Source: CAZNPH01 sp964574985 (GTDB lineage: Bacteria > Bacteroidota > Bacteroidia > Bacteroidales > SM23-62). Taken from it: 64,000 nucleotides of DNA. The stretch covers positions 48,787 to 112,786 of the forward strand of contig CAZNPH010000013.1 in the NCBI GenBank assembly GCA_964574985.1, given 5' to 3'. Under the pieces are notes generated by a model. That model ran no database searches. It was not told the origin of the DNA and worked only from the letters and a program-made list of their open reading frames with translations. Made by a program: the position numbers and the translations under genes. This document shows, one piece after another, positions 50,742 through 59,584 of the stretch. Numbering within the stretch: the stretch's first letter is position 1; every line of letters begins with the position of its first letter.

Positions 50742-51563
50742 TTAAAACAGGGCTGCGGATACAAATTCTTTGATCTGGTCTATGTTCATTGTAATGACAT
50801 TGCCATTTTGAACAATGCGCATACCGCTCTCTTTCCTTAATATCTCACTCCGGAATTTTTGATCTTCCGGAATTTTCAGTTTTACCTCAATGTCCTGCAC
50901 CGGCGACAATGACCGCAACGGTCTCTCATATCCGCCGGTAACATTCACCAGGGAAACAACATACCGCATTTGTCCTTCATCCCGTGACTGGTTCACCCAA
51001 ACATGAACACTGGGCGGAGCATTGGTAGTTATCATCGGGTCATCATCCAGCAAATAGAGAACCGCCCCGTGCAGCAAATCGCTGTGACCGGTTTTCATTT
51101 CCTTTTCGGGCAGCCAGGCCATCTCGGGCGATTGGTTGATGATGCGTGGCATGTAGCTGCACACAATCCTGGCTGTTTCAGAGGTAACATCACATAATAC
51201 GGTTTCACCTCCATTGATGAGCATCCGGGTTTCCTGCATCCTTTCGGTAAGGATGATGCCACGATCATTGATCCATTGATAACAATCATTTTGCGTATCT
51301 ATTGTGCTGCCGGTATATCTGCAGCCAAAAAGATCACCCAAAGCGAAATCAGGCCTCATATTCCCATCCCGGTCGTACAATGATGTTTTGAAAGTGGCGA
51401 TTAATTTGCCTCCGTGGTCTACCCAATTACGTACAACATCAACCTCGTCATTGCTCATACAGGCAACATTGGGCAGAAACAATACTTTCACGTTTTCCAG
51501 TCTGTCCGGAGAAAGGTTTTCATCAGGCAGAAATCCGTATTGAATGTGATTTTCGCGGCACAT
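50742..51563 (-). pseudogene. C-terminal remnant of a GH-A type glycoside hydrolase (beta-galactosidase trimerisation domain)
   Basis: About 273 residues remain. The sequence is the back part of a larger enzyme: FLPDENLSPDRLENVKVLFLP, NDEVDVVRNWVDHGGKLIAT and SLYDRDGNMRPDFALGDLFG are typical of the glutamine-amidotransferase-like trimerisation domain that follows the catalytic barrel in GH42-like enzymes. A beta-sandwich end follows. The catalytic barrel and any signal peptide are missing. The 5' end fuses, out of frame, to a gluconate permease fragment at about 51555-51563. The apparent ATG at 51563 is chance. The 3' end looks intact. It is therefore probably a decayed gene. Confidence 0.72.
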
Positions 51564-51855
51564 TCTTTTTCCCCACCGCCTTCAGGGTGCCACCTGCAAG
51601 GGTAAACGCCCCACCCGATTTTTCCAGGAACTTGCCGATGATGGAACCGGCCAGAATGACAATCCCGATATATCCGATCGTATTCCCAAAACCTGAATTC
51701 ACCGAGTGAATCAACTCCTCCAGGGACAGAGTGCCTGAAAAACCTCCGTACAAAAAAGCTGCGATCAGAAGGGCAAAAACCGGATGCCACTTAAGCTGCG
51801 AAGTGGTTAAGACAATGAATGCAATGGAAATGAACAACAGGATGATCAGCCACAT
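51523..51855 (-). pseudogene. N-terminal remnant of a GntP-family gluconate permease
   Basis: About 98 genuine residues remain, beginning with the true ATG at 51853-51855. WLIILLFISIAFIVLTTSQL, WHPVFALLIAAFLYGG and the following FGNTIGYIGIVILAGSIIGKFLEKSGGAF are the first helices of GntP transporters, which normally have about 430-450 residues. After AVGKKNVP the sequence turns into an unrelated frame (RKSHSIRISA) and stops. That point coincides with the glycoside hydrolase fragment. The permease cannot be functional. A single deletion that removed the rest of gntP and the front of the hydrolase gene explains both remnants. Confidence 0.75.
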
Positions 51856-51885
51856 GCTTGAAGGTTATCGGGATTGCCTGAAAAA

Positions 51886-52041
51886 TCATTGAAAGGTAAT
51901 GAAAGTTACACATTTTTCAAGTTTCAGCACGGTTGCTGCTTTGTATTCAAAGACCGGATGCATTCCCCGGCTGTCATAACAGGCAATGTGCTGCCCCTGT
52001 ATCCTGAAAGTCCCCTGGTAACGATCATATCCCGACCGCAT
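51886..52041 (-). CDS. Small ORF between ssb and the permease remnant
   Basis: This 51-residue frame begins at an ATG 12 bases after the ssb stop and ends before the gntP remnant. It reads MRSGYDRYQGTFRIQGQHIA, then CYDSRGMHPVFEYKAATVLK, which looks like beta strands from the end of a larger domain. No signal peptide or known family is evident. It could be a fragment left by the same decay that affected its neighbours, or a short real gene co-transcribed with ssb. Confidence 0.3.
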   Translation of the reverse strand: MRSGYDRYQGTFRIQGQHIACYDSRGMHPVFEYKAATVLKLEKCVTFITFQ

Positions 52042-52052
52042 TTATAAATTCT

Positions 52053-52406
52053 TTATTCCTCAGCGGGCTGGTTCTTCGGAGAGAGAAAAAGGAAATCGTC
52101 ACAGTTGATCTCGTATGAATACCGCTTGTTACCCTCCTTGTCCTCCCATGAAGAGTTCCGGATCCTGCCTTCCACGTAAAGGGCATCTCCCTTCTTCACA
52201 TAACTCTCGATGAGTCCGGCCCGGTTGTTCCAGGCCACAATGTTGTGCCATTCGGTCTTCTGAACCTCCTTGCCATCCTTGTCGGTGTAATACTCGTTGG
52301 TGGCCAGGGGGAACCTGGCAACCTTGACCTCATCGCTGATGTTGTTTACCTGTGGTGTGTCCCCCACCCGCCCCAGCAGGGTTACCTTGTTGATGCATTT
52401 TTTCAT
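52053..52406 (-). CDS. ssb: Single-stranded DNA-binding protein lacking the acidic C-terminal tip
   Basis: This 117-residue protein consists of one OB fold: INKVTLLGRVGDTPQVN at the start, ATNEYYTDKDGKEVQKTEWH, then VKKGDALYVEGRIRNSSWEDKEGNKRYSYEI. It would bind single-stranded DNA as a tetramer. Normal bacterial SSB ends in a disordered tail closing with DDDIPF-like residues that recruit replication and repair proteins. Here the protein stops at SPKNQPAEE, a few residues after the OB fold, without that tip. It is probably a secondary, accessory SSB. The main chromosomal ssb would be elsewhere. Confidence 0.93.
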   Translation of the reverse strand: MKKCINKVTLLGRVGDTPQVNNISDEVKVARFPLATNEYYTDKDGKEVQKTEWHNIVAWNNRAGLIESYVKKGDALYVEGRIRNSSWEDKEGNKRYSYEINCDDFLFLSPKNQPAEE

Positions 52407-52577
52407 AAGGATTGATTTTTTGGTTTGAACAATGAAACATCAACCCTTAATGGCAGAGCAGGACCAATATCATTCATTAGTTCATGAATTTTTGCAGGAT
52501 TTGTTTTTTTGTTTGCGTTTTAAAGCTTTTCAAATGATCTTTACATCACAGGCATTAAAACACGATAATCCCGGAAT

Positions 52578-55169
52578 ATGAGAAAACTGCAACGAAGAGA
52601 TTTTATCCGCGCCCTGGGTACCGCATCTGCCGGTGTGGTGCTTCCTTCAGACCTGTTCGGGACCATTGTCCTGGACAATCCTGTTTCCCGTAAATTGATA
52701 TTGCTTGACAAAGGCTGGTACCTCAAAGAACTTGATCCTGCAAGATATGACACAGATTCAGTCATTGATTCAGCGAAGGATCCGGGTCCAGAATGGATGC
52801 CGGTTAAAATGCCGGCCCAGGTGCATGATGTGTTGTTTGCACACGGACAAATACCCGATCCGCATGTCGGAAAAAACGCCGCCCAGTGCAGCTGGGTAAG
52901 TGAAAAGGATTGGGCATATACCACCTCTTTTTCGGCTCCTGCAGGGAAAGGGCCTGTCATTCTGCGGCTGGACGGACTGGACACTGTGGTTGCCGTTTAT
53001 TTGAACGGCGAAAAAATCGGGGAATTCAACAACATGCACCGCCGCTACAAAATTGATTTGCGCTCCCGGCTGAACCCTGAAAACCATCAAAACAACCTGG
53101 TTTTTATATTCCACTCGCCCCGCGGATACATGGATTACATTCGTGAAAAGTACGGCATTGTCCAGGGGATCGCCGAAAAAAAATATCTGCGGAAAAGTTT
53201 TTTTGATTTTTCTTCCTACATGGGTGCCCGGCCGAACTTTATTAAAACCGGGATATTCCACCATGTTGTACTGGACGTTCCCGGCAAAGCATGGATCGAG
53301 GATGTCGGGATACGTACACAATTGTCAGATGATCTGGATCATGCCGAGATCATGGTCAGTCCTGAAATCAGGGGAACACCTTCCGGGATCAGATGGGCCC
53401 TGACAGATCCTGCAGGAAAGACCGTTTCATCCGGAAAGTCTGATGACACATTCACCATTCCGGTTGAAAATCCCATGCTCTGGTGGCCTCACACCCATGG
53501 GACGCCCCACTTGTACAGCTTGAAGCTGGATTGCTATTGCGGTACCCGGTGTTGCGACAGCAGAGAATTTACAGTAGGTATACGCAGCATCAATCCGGTG
53601 CTGGAAAATCCGGAAACCGGTGAAAAAAGATTTGCATTCCGTATCAACGGGAAAATGGTCTTCCTTCAGGGGGCCTGCTGGGCACCTTTGGAAGGTATGA
53701 CCAGCGTCTGGAGAACACGCCGGGCATTGCGGCTGCTTGAGCTCACCGAACATGGACGGATGAATGCATACAGGATATGGGGAGAAGGGTTTATACCCCC
53801 GCGGGAATTCTATGACGAATGTGACCGGAGAGGGATCCTGGTGTGGCAGGATTTCATGTTCGGACCCGGAATGCACCCTGATCATGTTCCGGAATTCCTG
53901 GAAAACTGCAAACATGAAATTGCCGATACCATCAAGAGACTGCGCAACCATGCCTGCCTCCTGATGTATTGCGGTGGCAACGAGAACCTGCATTTTGCGC
54001 AGGACATCGGGAAAAACGAATATGTGATCGGGTCGAAACTCTTTACGGAAGTAATGCCGGCCATTTGCGCAGAACTGGATCCTGACCGGCATTTCCATAC
54101 CAGTTCACCCTGCGGGGGACCTTATCCCAATTACCCGCTGGAGGGTGACTGGCACGATTATTCCACCGTGGACTTCATTCCCGGCGCCTCTGTTCCCACA
54201 TTTTCATCGGAAGTCTGCAGAACCAGCGCTCCTTCCCTTTCCAGTCTGCGCAAATTCATCCCTGAGGATGAGCTTTGGCCTGATTCCCACGATCCCCGGA
54301 ACCTGGAGCCGGGAAAACCCGTCTGGCCCGATATGTGGAGCTACCGGTCTACCAATGGCTCCTGGGGGAAGATCGGTTGTGTGGAGGATTTCTGTGATCC
54401 GCAAAATGCAAAAGATCTGATCAGGGTATTGGGTATCGCACACGGGGAGTATCTGCAAAGGAGAGTTGAAAGGGAAAGGCGTGGTGTTCCTGACGGCCAG
54501 CCGGACGGCAAACGCCGTTGCTGGGGAAATCTGGTCTGGCGCCTGAACGACTCATGGCCCATTATATACCACAGTGTAATCGATTATTACCTGGAACCCA
54601 AGATCGCCTATTATTATTTACGCCGGTCCTATCAACCGGTACTTGTCAGCTTTGAGCGCACCCCTGACAACATCTTTGCATGGGTGATCAATGATTCCAG
54701 GGAGCCGGTGGAAGGCGAACTGCATGTAACACATCGTGATTTTAAAGGCGATACCATGGGAGAAATGCATTGCAGCGTAGAACTGAAATCCGGCCGGTCA
54801 AAACGATGTCTCGATCTCAGTGACTTCAGGCGTATACGTTTGCGGGACCATTTCCTGCAGGGGAACCTCAGAAGAAACGATGGCCGAAATCAGGCGGTAT
54901 CATTTCTTCTTATCGGGGAACGGTATCTTCATTTACCCGAAGCTGAACCGTCGGTCAAATATGCCGACGGGCAGGTTGAGATCTCAACCGATATCTTTGT
55001 CCGCCAAATAAGCCTGGAAATTCCCGGTACAACCGGAGCCGTTTTTGAAGACAATTTTTTCGACCTGGTCCCCGGAACCCGGAAAAGAATCAGGATCATA
55101 GATCCCGCGGGGGGACGGAAACTGAAGATACTGGCCCTGAACAGTAAGGCGCTCCATCTGGATATATAA
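52578..55169 (+). CDS. Glycoside hydrolase family 2 (beta-mannosidase-like), exported
   Basis: The protein has 863 residues. The N-terminus MRKLQRRDFIRALGTASAG has an R-R-D-F motif and a weakly hydrophobic stretch, suggesting Tat export. A GH2 sugar-binding jellyroll (WMPVKMPAQVHDVLF to about 210) and immunoglobulin-like domain (PENPMLWWPHTHGTPHLYSL-like, about 295) precede the TIM barrel at about 340-650. In the barrel, GGNENLHF near 466 holds the acid/base Glu after Asn, and FSSEVCRTSAPS near 543 holds the likely nucleophile. YRIWGEGFIPPREFYDECDRRG is the family signature. The closest types are beta-mannosidase and exo-beta-glucosaminidase. It lies in an accessory patch with no SusC/SusD pair. 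Confidence 0.9.
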   Translation: MRKLQRRDFIRALGTASAGVVLPSDLFGTIVLDNPVSRKLILLDKGWYLKELDPARYDTDSVIDSAKDPGPEWMPVKMPAQVHDVLFAHGQIPDPHVGKNAAQCSWVSEKDWAYTTSFSAPAGKGPVILRLDGLDTVVAVYLNGEKIGEFNNMHRRYKIDLRSRLNPENHQNNLVFIFHSPRGYMDYIREKYGIVQGIAEKKYLRKSFFDFSSYMGARPNFIKTGIFHHVVLDVPGKAWIEDVGIRTQLSDDLDHAEIMVSPEIRGTPSGIRWALTDPAGKTVSSGKSDDTFTIPVENPMLWWPHTHGTPHLYSLKLDCYCGTRCCDSREFTVGIRSINPVLENPETGEKRFAFRINGKMVFLQGACWAPLEGMTSVWRTRRALRLLELTEHGRMNAYRIWGEGFIPPREFYDECDRRGILVWQDFMFGPGMHPDHVPEFLENCKHEIADTIKRLRNHACLLMYCGGNENLHFAQDIGKNEYVIGSKLFTEVMPAICAELDPDRHFHTSSPCGGPYPNYPLEGDWHDYSTVDFIPGASVPTFSSEVCRTSAPSLSSLRKFIPEDELWPDSHDPRNLEPGKPVWPDMWSYRSTNGSWGKIGCVEDFCDPQNAKDLIRVLGIAHGEYLQRRVERERRGVPDGQPDGKRRCWGNLVWRLNDSWPIIYHSVIDYYLEPKIAYYYLRRSYQPVLVSFERTPDNIFAWVINDSREPVEGELHVTHRDFKGDTMGEMHCSVELKSGRSKRCLDLSDFRRIRLRDHFLQGNLRRNDGRNQAVSFLLIGERYLHLPEAEPSVKYADGQVEISTDIFVRQISLEIPGTTGAVFEDNFFDLVPGTRKRIRIIDPAGGRKLKILALNSKALHLDI

Positions 55170-55231
55170 CGAGAATGCAATGGCCGGAGAAATCAGGGTC
55201 ACGGGAGCTCCAACAGGCACTGCCGGGATGT

Positions 55232-58084
55232 TCAGCTGCAGGAACAAACCAGGTGCCGGTCCCCGTATGCTTCGTTGAGGCGCTTGACCGGGGGCCAGAT
55301 CTTGTTTCCCAGGGTCCATTCCGCCGGAAAAGCCGCCTTTTTTCTCGAATAGGGATGATCCCAACGGTCTGCGGCAATCTCTTCCGCCGTATGGGGAGCG
55401 TTTTTCAGGGTGTTGTTCTCCGGATCCTGTTTTCCTTCCGCGATCTCCATGATCTCCCCGTGAATGCTGATCATGGCCCGGACAAAACGGTCCAGCTCTT
55501 CCCTGGATTCACTTTCGGTGGGCTCGACCATCAGGGTGCCATGAACCGGGAATGAAAGAGTGGGTGCATGAAACCCGTAATCAATGAGTCTTTTGGCAAT
55601 GTCCGTCTCACTCACACCTGCCGTTTTCCTGAACTCCCGGCAATCGAGGATCATTTCATGGGCCACCCGCCCGTTCTTCCCTGTATACAGAATATCATAA
55701 TGCCCTTTTAGGGATTCGGCCAGATAATTGGCATTCAGAACAGCCAGGAGACTTGCTTTTTTGAGACCTTCCGCTCCCAGCATCCTGCAGTATGCATGGG
55801 AGATGGTCAGGATCAATGCACTTCCCCAGGGGGAACCCGCAACTGCCGGTATCCCTTTCACACCCCCCGTCCGGACCAGCGGATGAACGGGCAAAAATTC
55901 CACCAGGTGCCCGGTCACCACGATGGGCCCCATGCCCGGTCCGCCCCCGCCATGCGGGATACCAAATGTCTTATGCAGGTTCAGGTGGCATACGTCTGCT
56001 CCGATGGTGGCCGCACTGCCAATCCCTGTCATGGCATTCATATTGGCTCCGTCCAGATAGACCTGTCCTCCCCTGCCGTGGACCATATTCACCAGGTCCC
56101 GGACCTTCTCCTCGAACACCCCGTGGGTTGAAGGATAGGTTATCATGATGGCTGCAAGGTTCTGTCCATGCTCTTCGGTAAGTCTGCCCAGGATTTCCAT
56201 ATCGATGTTCCCTTCTGCATCGCAATCCACCACCACCACCTTCATGCCTGCCATGACTGCACTGGCCGGATTGGTGCCATGGGCCGAAGAAGGGATAAGC
56301 ACAACATTTCTGTGCCCTTCACCCCGGCTTTGGTGGTAGGCCGATATAACCCGGAGTCCGGCATACTCCCCTGCCGCCCCTGAATTGGGCATGAAAGATA
56401 TGCCTTCCATGCCAGTGATCCGCAGCAAATCTTGCCCCAGTTCGTGAATGAGCTGCTGGTATCCCTGGGCCTGTTCAACCGGCACATAGGGATGCATGTT
56501 TGTAAAACGTTTCCAGCCAAGGGCGAACAGGGAATTTGCGGCATTCAGTTTCATGGTGCAGGATCCCAGGGGGATCATGGAATGAGTCAGCGAAAAATCT
56601 TTTCTTTCCAGCTTTTTGACGTACCGCATCAGTTCCGTCTCAGACCGGTACCGGTTGAACACTTCCTGGGTAAGGAATTCCGACGTTCTCCGGAATTGTT
56701 TTCCAAAACCGGCCTGATCCGGCACTTCTTCCACTTTTCTGAACTTTTTACCTGCACATTGGGCGAAAATGGTGATGATCACATCCAGGTCCTCAACAGA
56801 GGTGGTTTCATCCAGACTGATCCCCACGTGCTTTTCATCAATGTACCGGAAATTCACCTGATGCTCCAAAGCGACCCGCTGAACATCTTCCGCCACCATT
56901 TTCCCCGGCAACAAAATCTTCAGGGTATCGAAAAAATTTCTGTTTTCCCGGATATACCCCATTCCCGGCAGGCGCTTTCCCAGTAGTGACGCCAGGGCAT
57001 TAATCCTGCCGGAAATACTTTTCAATCCTTCCGGGCCGTGATACACGGCATACATGGATGCCATGCTGGCCAGCAAAGCCTGAGCCGTACAGATATTGGA
57101 GGTAGCCCGCTCTCTTTTAATGTGCTGTTCCCTGGTCTGAAGGGCCATCCGCAGGGCGGGCTTCCCTGACGCATCCACTGACACTCCGATGATCCTTCCC
57201 GGAATGTTCCTTTTGTATTTTTCCCGGGTGGCAAAATATCCCGCGTGGGGGCCGCCATATCCCATGGGTATCCCGAACCGCTGAGTGGACCCGGCCACAA
57301 TATCCGCACCCCATTCACCGGGAGGCTTCAGTATGGCCAGTGCGGCGATATCTGCGGCAACTTCAACCAGGACATCATGTTCACGGGCGGTTTCCGTAAG
57401 GCGGGTATAATCGCATATTTCACCGTCTGCTCCGGGATACTGAAGGATGCATCCGAAATATTCCCCCGTCCCCGGATCAAAATGGCTGTGGTCACCGACC
57501 ACCAGTTCTATACCCAGCGGTTCTGCCCGGGTTTGAAGAACAGACAAGGTCTGCGGAAAAACATTCCGGTCTACGAATGCTTTTCTGACATTCCGGGCAA
57601 TCATCTCCCCGGACCTTAGTCCGTGCATCATCAACAAGCCCTCAGCCACGGCTGTCGGCTCATCCAAAAGGGATGCATTGGCGATCTCCATACCCGTCAG
57701 TTCCATTACCATGGTCTGGAAATTCAGCAGGGCTTCCAGCCGCCCCTGGGATATCTCCGCCTGATAGGGGGTATAGGATGTATACCAGGTGGGATTCTCC
57801 AGTATGTTCCTTTGAACCACCGGAAGAAGGAAAGTGTTATAATACCCGAGTCCGATAAAAGTCCGGGACAACCTGTTCAGGGAAGCGATTTTTTCCAGCC
57901 GGTCCAGATATGCATATTCGCTGATCCCCTCCGGAAGAGGGAGTGATTCACGGAGCCGGATGGATTTGGGGACCGTCTGTTCCACAAGCTCATTGAAAGA
58001 TCCCACACCCAAGAATTTCAGCATCTGCAAAACTTCATGATCCCTGGGACCCTGGTGGCGTGTAATAAAATTCTCAAAATTCAT
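55232..58084 (-). CDS. gcvP: Glycine dehydrogenase (decarboxylating), P protein of glycine cleavage
   Basis: The protein has 950 residues from the ATG at 58082-58084 (MNFENFITRHQGPRD); the in-frame TTG nine bases upstream is less likely. It is the single-chain form of P protein, with two halves that are separate subunits in some bacteria. The C-terminal half carries the PLP lysine in HLNLHKTFGIPHGGGGPGMG near 706. GSTQRFGIPMGYGGPHAGYFA near 265 and GSCTMKLNAA near 500 are further signatures. It decarboxylates glycine and passes the aminomethyl group to the H protein. Other gcv genes are absent here, although the E3 partner type (lpdA) starts the window. Confidence 0.97.
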   Translation of the reverse strand: MNFENFITRHQGPRDHEVLQMLKFLGVGSFNELVEQTVPKSIRLRESLPLPEGISEYAYLDRLEKIASLNRLSRTFIGLGYYNTFLLPVVQRNILENPTWYTSYTPYQAEISQGRLEALLNFQTMVMELTGMEIANASLLDEPTAVAEGLLMMHGLRSGEMIARNVRKAFVDRNVFPQTLSVLQTRAEPLGIELVVGDHSHFDPGTGEYFGCILQYPGADGEICDYTRLTETAREHDVLVEVAADIAALAILKPPGEWGADIVAGSTQRFGIPMGYGGPHAGYFATREKYKRNIPGRIIGVSVDASGKPALRMALQTREQHIKRERATSNICTAQALLASMASMYAVYHGPEGLKSISGRINALASLLGKRLPGMGYIRENRNFFDTLKILLPGKMVAEDVQRVALEHQVNFRYIDEKHVGISLDETTSVEDLDVIITIFAQCAGKKFRKVEEVPDQAGFGKQFRRTSEFLTQEVFNRYRSETELMRYVKKLERKDFSLTHSMIPLGSCTMKLNAANSLFALGWKRFTNMHPYVPVEQAQGYQQLIHELGQDLLRITGMEGISFMPNSGAAGEYAGLRVISAYHQSRGEGHRNVVLIPSSAHGTNPASAVMAGMKVVVVDCDAEGNIDMEILGRLTEEHGQNLAAIMITYPSTHGVFEEKVRDLVNMVHGRGGQVYLDGANMNAMTGIGSAATIGADVCHLNLHKTFGIPHGGGGPGMGPIVVTGHLVEFLPVHPLVRTGGVKGIPAVAGSPWGSALILTISHAYCRMLGAEGLKKASLLAVLNANYLAESLKGHYDILYTGKNGRVAHEMILDCREFRKTAGVSETDIAKRLIDYGFHAPTLSFPVHGTLMVEPTESESREELDRFVRAMISIHGEIMEIAEGKQDPENNTLKNAPHTAEEIAADRWDHPYSRKKAAFPAEWTLGNKIWPPVKRLNEAYGDRHLVCSCS

Positions 58085-58172
58085 CCTGAACAATGGTTAA
58101 AAAAACAAGGGTTAAATTACAAAGAAGTCCGTTTACCCGGAACTGAAACAATATGTTCAACAATATGATTGA

Positions 58173-58814
58173 TCAGGTAACCAGAAACGGGTTGTGACGG
58201 ATTTCCTCCCCGATGGTGGTTGGCGGTCCGTGCCCCGGAAGAACAGTGGTGCCGGAATCCAGTTTGAGCAGCTTTGACCGGATGCTGTACATCAACATTT
58301 CATGATCACCCCCGGGCAGGTCGGTCCTGCCGATCCCCCCGTTGAACAGGACATCGCCGGTAAGGACAAACCGGCCCTGCTCACTGTGTAGTCCGATGCC
58401 ACCGGGGGAATGGCCCGGCAGATGAATGATGCCCAGAATGGAATTGCCGAATTCGATCTGTTTTTCACCGGTCAGGTAATGGTCAACTGCCGGGCACTGG
58501 TCAAAAACGAGTCCGAATGCCGCCGCCTGGTCCTCCGACCGTTCCAGCAAGGGTCGTTCAAGCTCATGTATCCAGAATGGGATCTTGTATTTTTGGGCAA
58601 GCCGTTTCACGCCCATTATATGATCAATGTGCCCGTGTGTATTCACCAGTCTGACCGGTTTGAGTCCGGCCAAAGCGATCATCCCTTCGATCATGCCGGA
58701 TTCACGGGGTGTTGAATTGCCTGCATCCACGATAATGCACTCCCGCGAATTGTCCCAGACCACCCAGGTATTTTCCTGGAAAGGATTCATTTCAAAGGAC
58801 CGGTAATGTATCAT
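58173..58814 (-). CDS. MBL-fold metallohydrolase (glyoxalase II-like)
   Basis: The protein has 213 residues from the ATG at 58812-58814, 4 bases after the pcm stop. An in-frame ATG further upstream lies inside pcm and adds a sequence unlike the family. The metal site HGHIDHIMG is near residue 58, followed by HLPGHSPGG near 130, and a late HGP near 195, giving the ligands of a two-metal lactamase fold. The small size and EMNPFQENTWVVWD start match the group annotated as glyoxalase II-like hydrolases. The substrate is unknown. Confidence 0.9.
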   Translation of the reverse strand: MIHYRSFEMNPFQENTWVVWDNSRECIIVDAGNSTPRESGMIEGMIALAGLKPVRLVNTHGHIDHIMGVKRLAQKYKIPFWIHELERPLLERSEDQAAAFGLVFDQCPAVDHYLTGEKQIEFGNSILGIIHLPGHSPGGIGLHSEQGRFVLTGDVLFNGGIGRTDLPGGDHEMLMYSIRSKLLKLDSGTTVLPGHGPPTTIGEEIRHNPFLVT

Positions 58815-58818
58815 GGAA

Positions 58819-59472
58819 CTATGACTTTTTGTTATTGGTCCCCCGCAGCATAGGAACAAAGGTGAATGCGCCATGCGCACTTCGTTCATATTCGTCTTCG
58901 GAGATCTTTCTGACCCGGGTCATGGCTTGGGAATAACTTCCGCCTACGGGGGCCACCAGGAAGCCTCCCGTTTTCATCTGCTCAAGCAGTTTTTCAGGTA
59001 TATCCCTTACGGCAGCGGTAATCAACACCTTGTCATAGGGACCGTAGGAGGGCATTCCCTCAAAACCATCCCCGTAAAAAAAATGTACTTCATATCCCAG
59101 CTCCGACAGAAGTTTCTGTGCATTGATATACAATTCCCGGTGCCTCTCAACGGTATAAACCCTGGCTCCCATTTCCGCCAGCACGGCAGCCTGATATCCT
59201 GAACCGGTGCCGATTTCCAGGACTTTATCATGTTTGGCAATCTCAAGCAATTGGGTCTGGAAAGCCACTGTATATGGTTGTGAGATGGTTTGCCCCTCGG
59301 CTATGGGAAAAGCCTGATCCTTGTAGGAAAAATCAAGAAATCCACTATCCATGAATAAGTGCCGGGGAACTTTTCCGATCGCTTTCAGTACTTTCTCATC
59401 ATGTATGCCTTTGCTGCGTATGGTTTCAACAAGTTTCTTCCTTAATCCCTTGTGCCGGTATGAGTCTTCCAT
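58819..59472 (-). CDS. pcm: Protein-L-isoaspartate O-methyltransferase
   Basis: The protein has 217 residues. The SAM-binding core shows VLEIGTGSGYQAAVLAEMG near 80. DQAFPIAEGQTISQPYTVAFQ near 50 carries the family's substrate-site residues, and LITAAVRDIPEKLLEQMKTGG near 155 is the post-motif region. It methylates damaged isoaspartyl residues so that they can be repaired. Its start is preceded by an unusually good Shine-Dalgarno sequence. It is followed at once by the MBL hydrolase gene in the same operon. It is divergent from the Gfo/Idh-like gene. Confidence 0.95.
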   Translation of the reverse strand: MEDSYRHKGLRKKLVETIRSKGIHDEKVLKAIGKVPRHLFMDSGFLDFSYKDQAFPIAEGQTISQPYTVAFQTQLLEIAKHDKVLEIGTGSGYQAAVLAEMGARVYTVERHRELYINAQKLLSELGYEVHFFYGDGFEGMPSYGPYDKVLITAAVRDIPEKLLEQMKTGGFLVAPVGGSYSQAMTRVRKISEDEYERSAHGAFTFVPMLRGTNNKKS

Positions 59473-59478
59473 TAATAA

Positions 59479-59486
59479 ACCTCCTT
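59479..59486 (-). promoter_or_regulatory. Strong Shine-Dalgarno sequence of pcm
   Basis: The minus strand reads AAGGAGGT, 6 bases before the pcm ATG. It is complementary to the 3' end of 16S rRNA. Such a match is rare in this phylum and was not seen before other genes here. Confidence 0.75.
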
Positions 59487-59491
59487 GTTTA

Positions 59492-59499
59492 CAAAATTA
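59492..59499 (-). promoter_or_regulatory. -7 element of pcm
   Basis: The minus strand reads TAATTTTG, ending 19 bases before the ATG. The TTTG partner is not clear. Confidence 0.4.
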
Positions 59500-59562
59500 A
59501 CGTTATCAACAAGAAATAATGGCAAGTTGATAAAAAAACAAGTACCGGCCCGAAAAAAAAAT

Positions 59563-59570
59563 TATGTTTG
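59563..59570 (+). promoter_or_regulatory. -7 element of the Gfo/Idh-like gene
   Basis: TATGTTTG fits TAnnTTTG, 14 bases before the ATG at 59585. An in-frame ATG at 59564 lies inside the element itself. Confidence 0.4.
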
Positions 59571-59584
59571 CAAAAATCGCAATC

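Noticed and set aside
51488..51790. Third frame across the gntP/hydrolase junction
   Set aside because: It has no similarity to either parent and merely bridges the two remnants out of frame.
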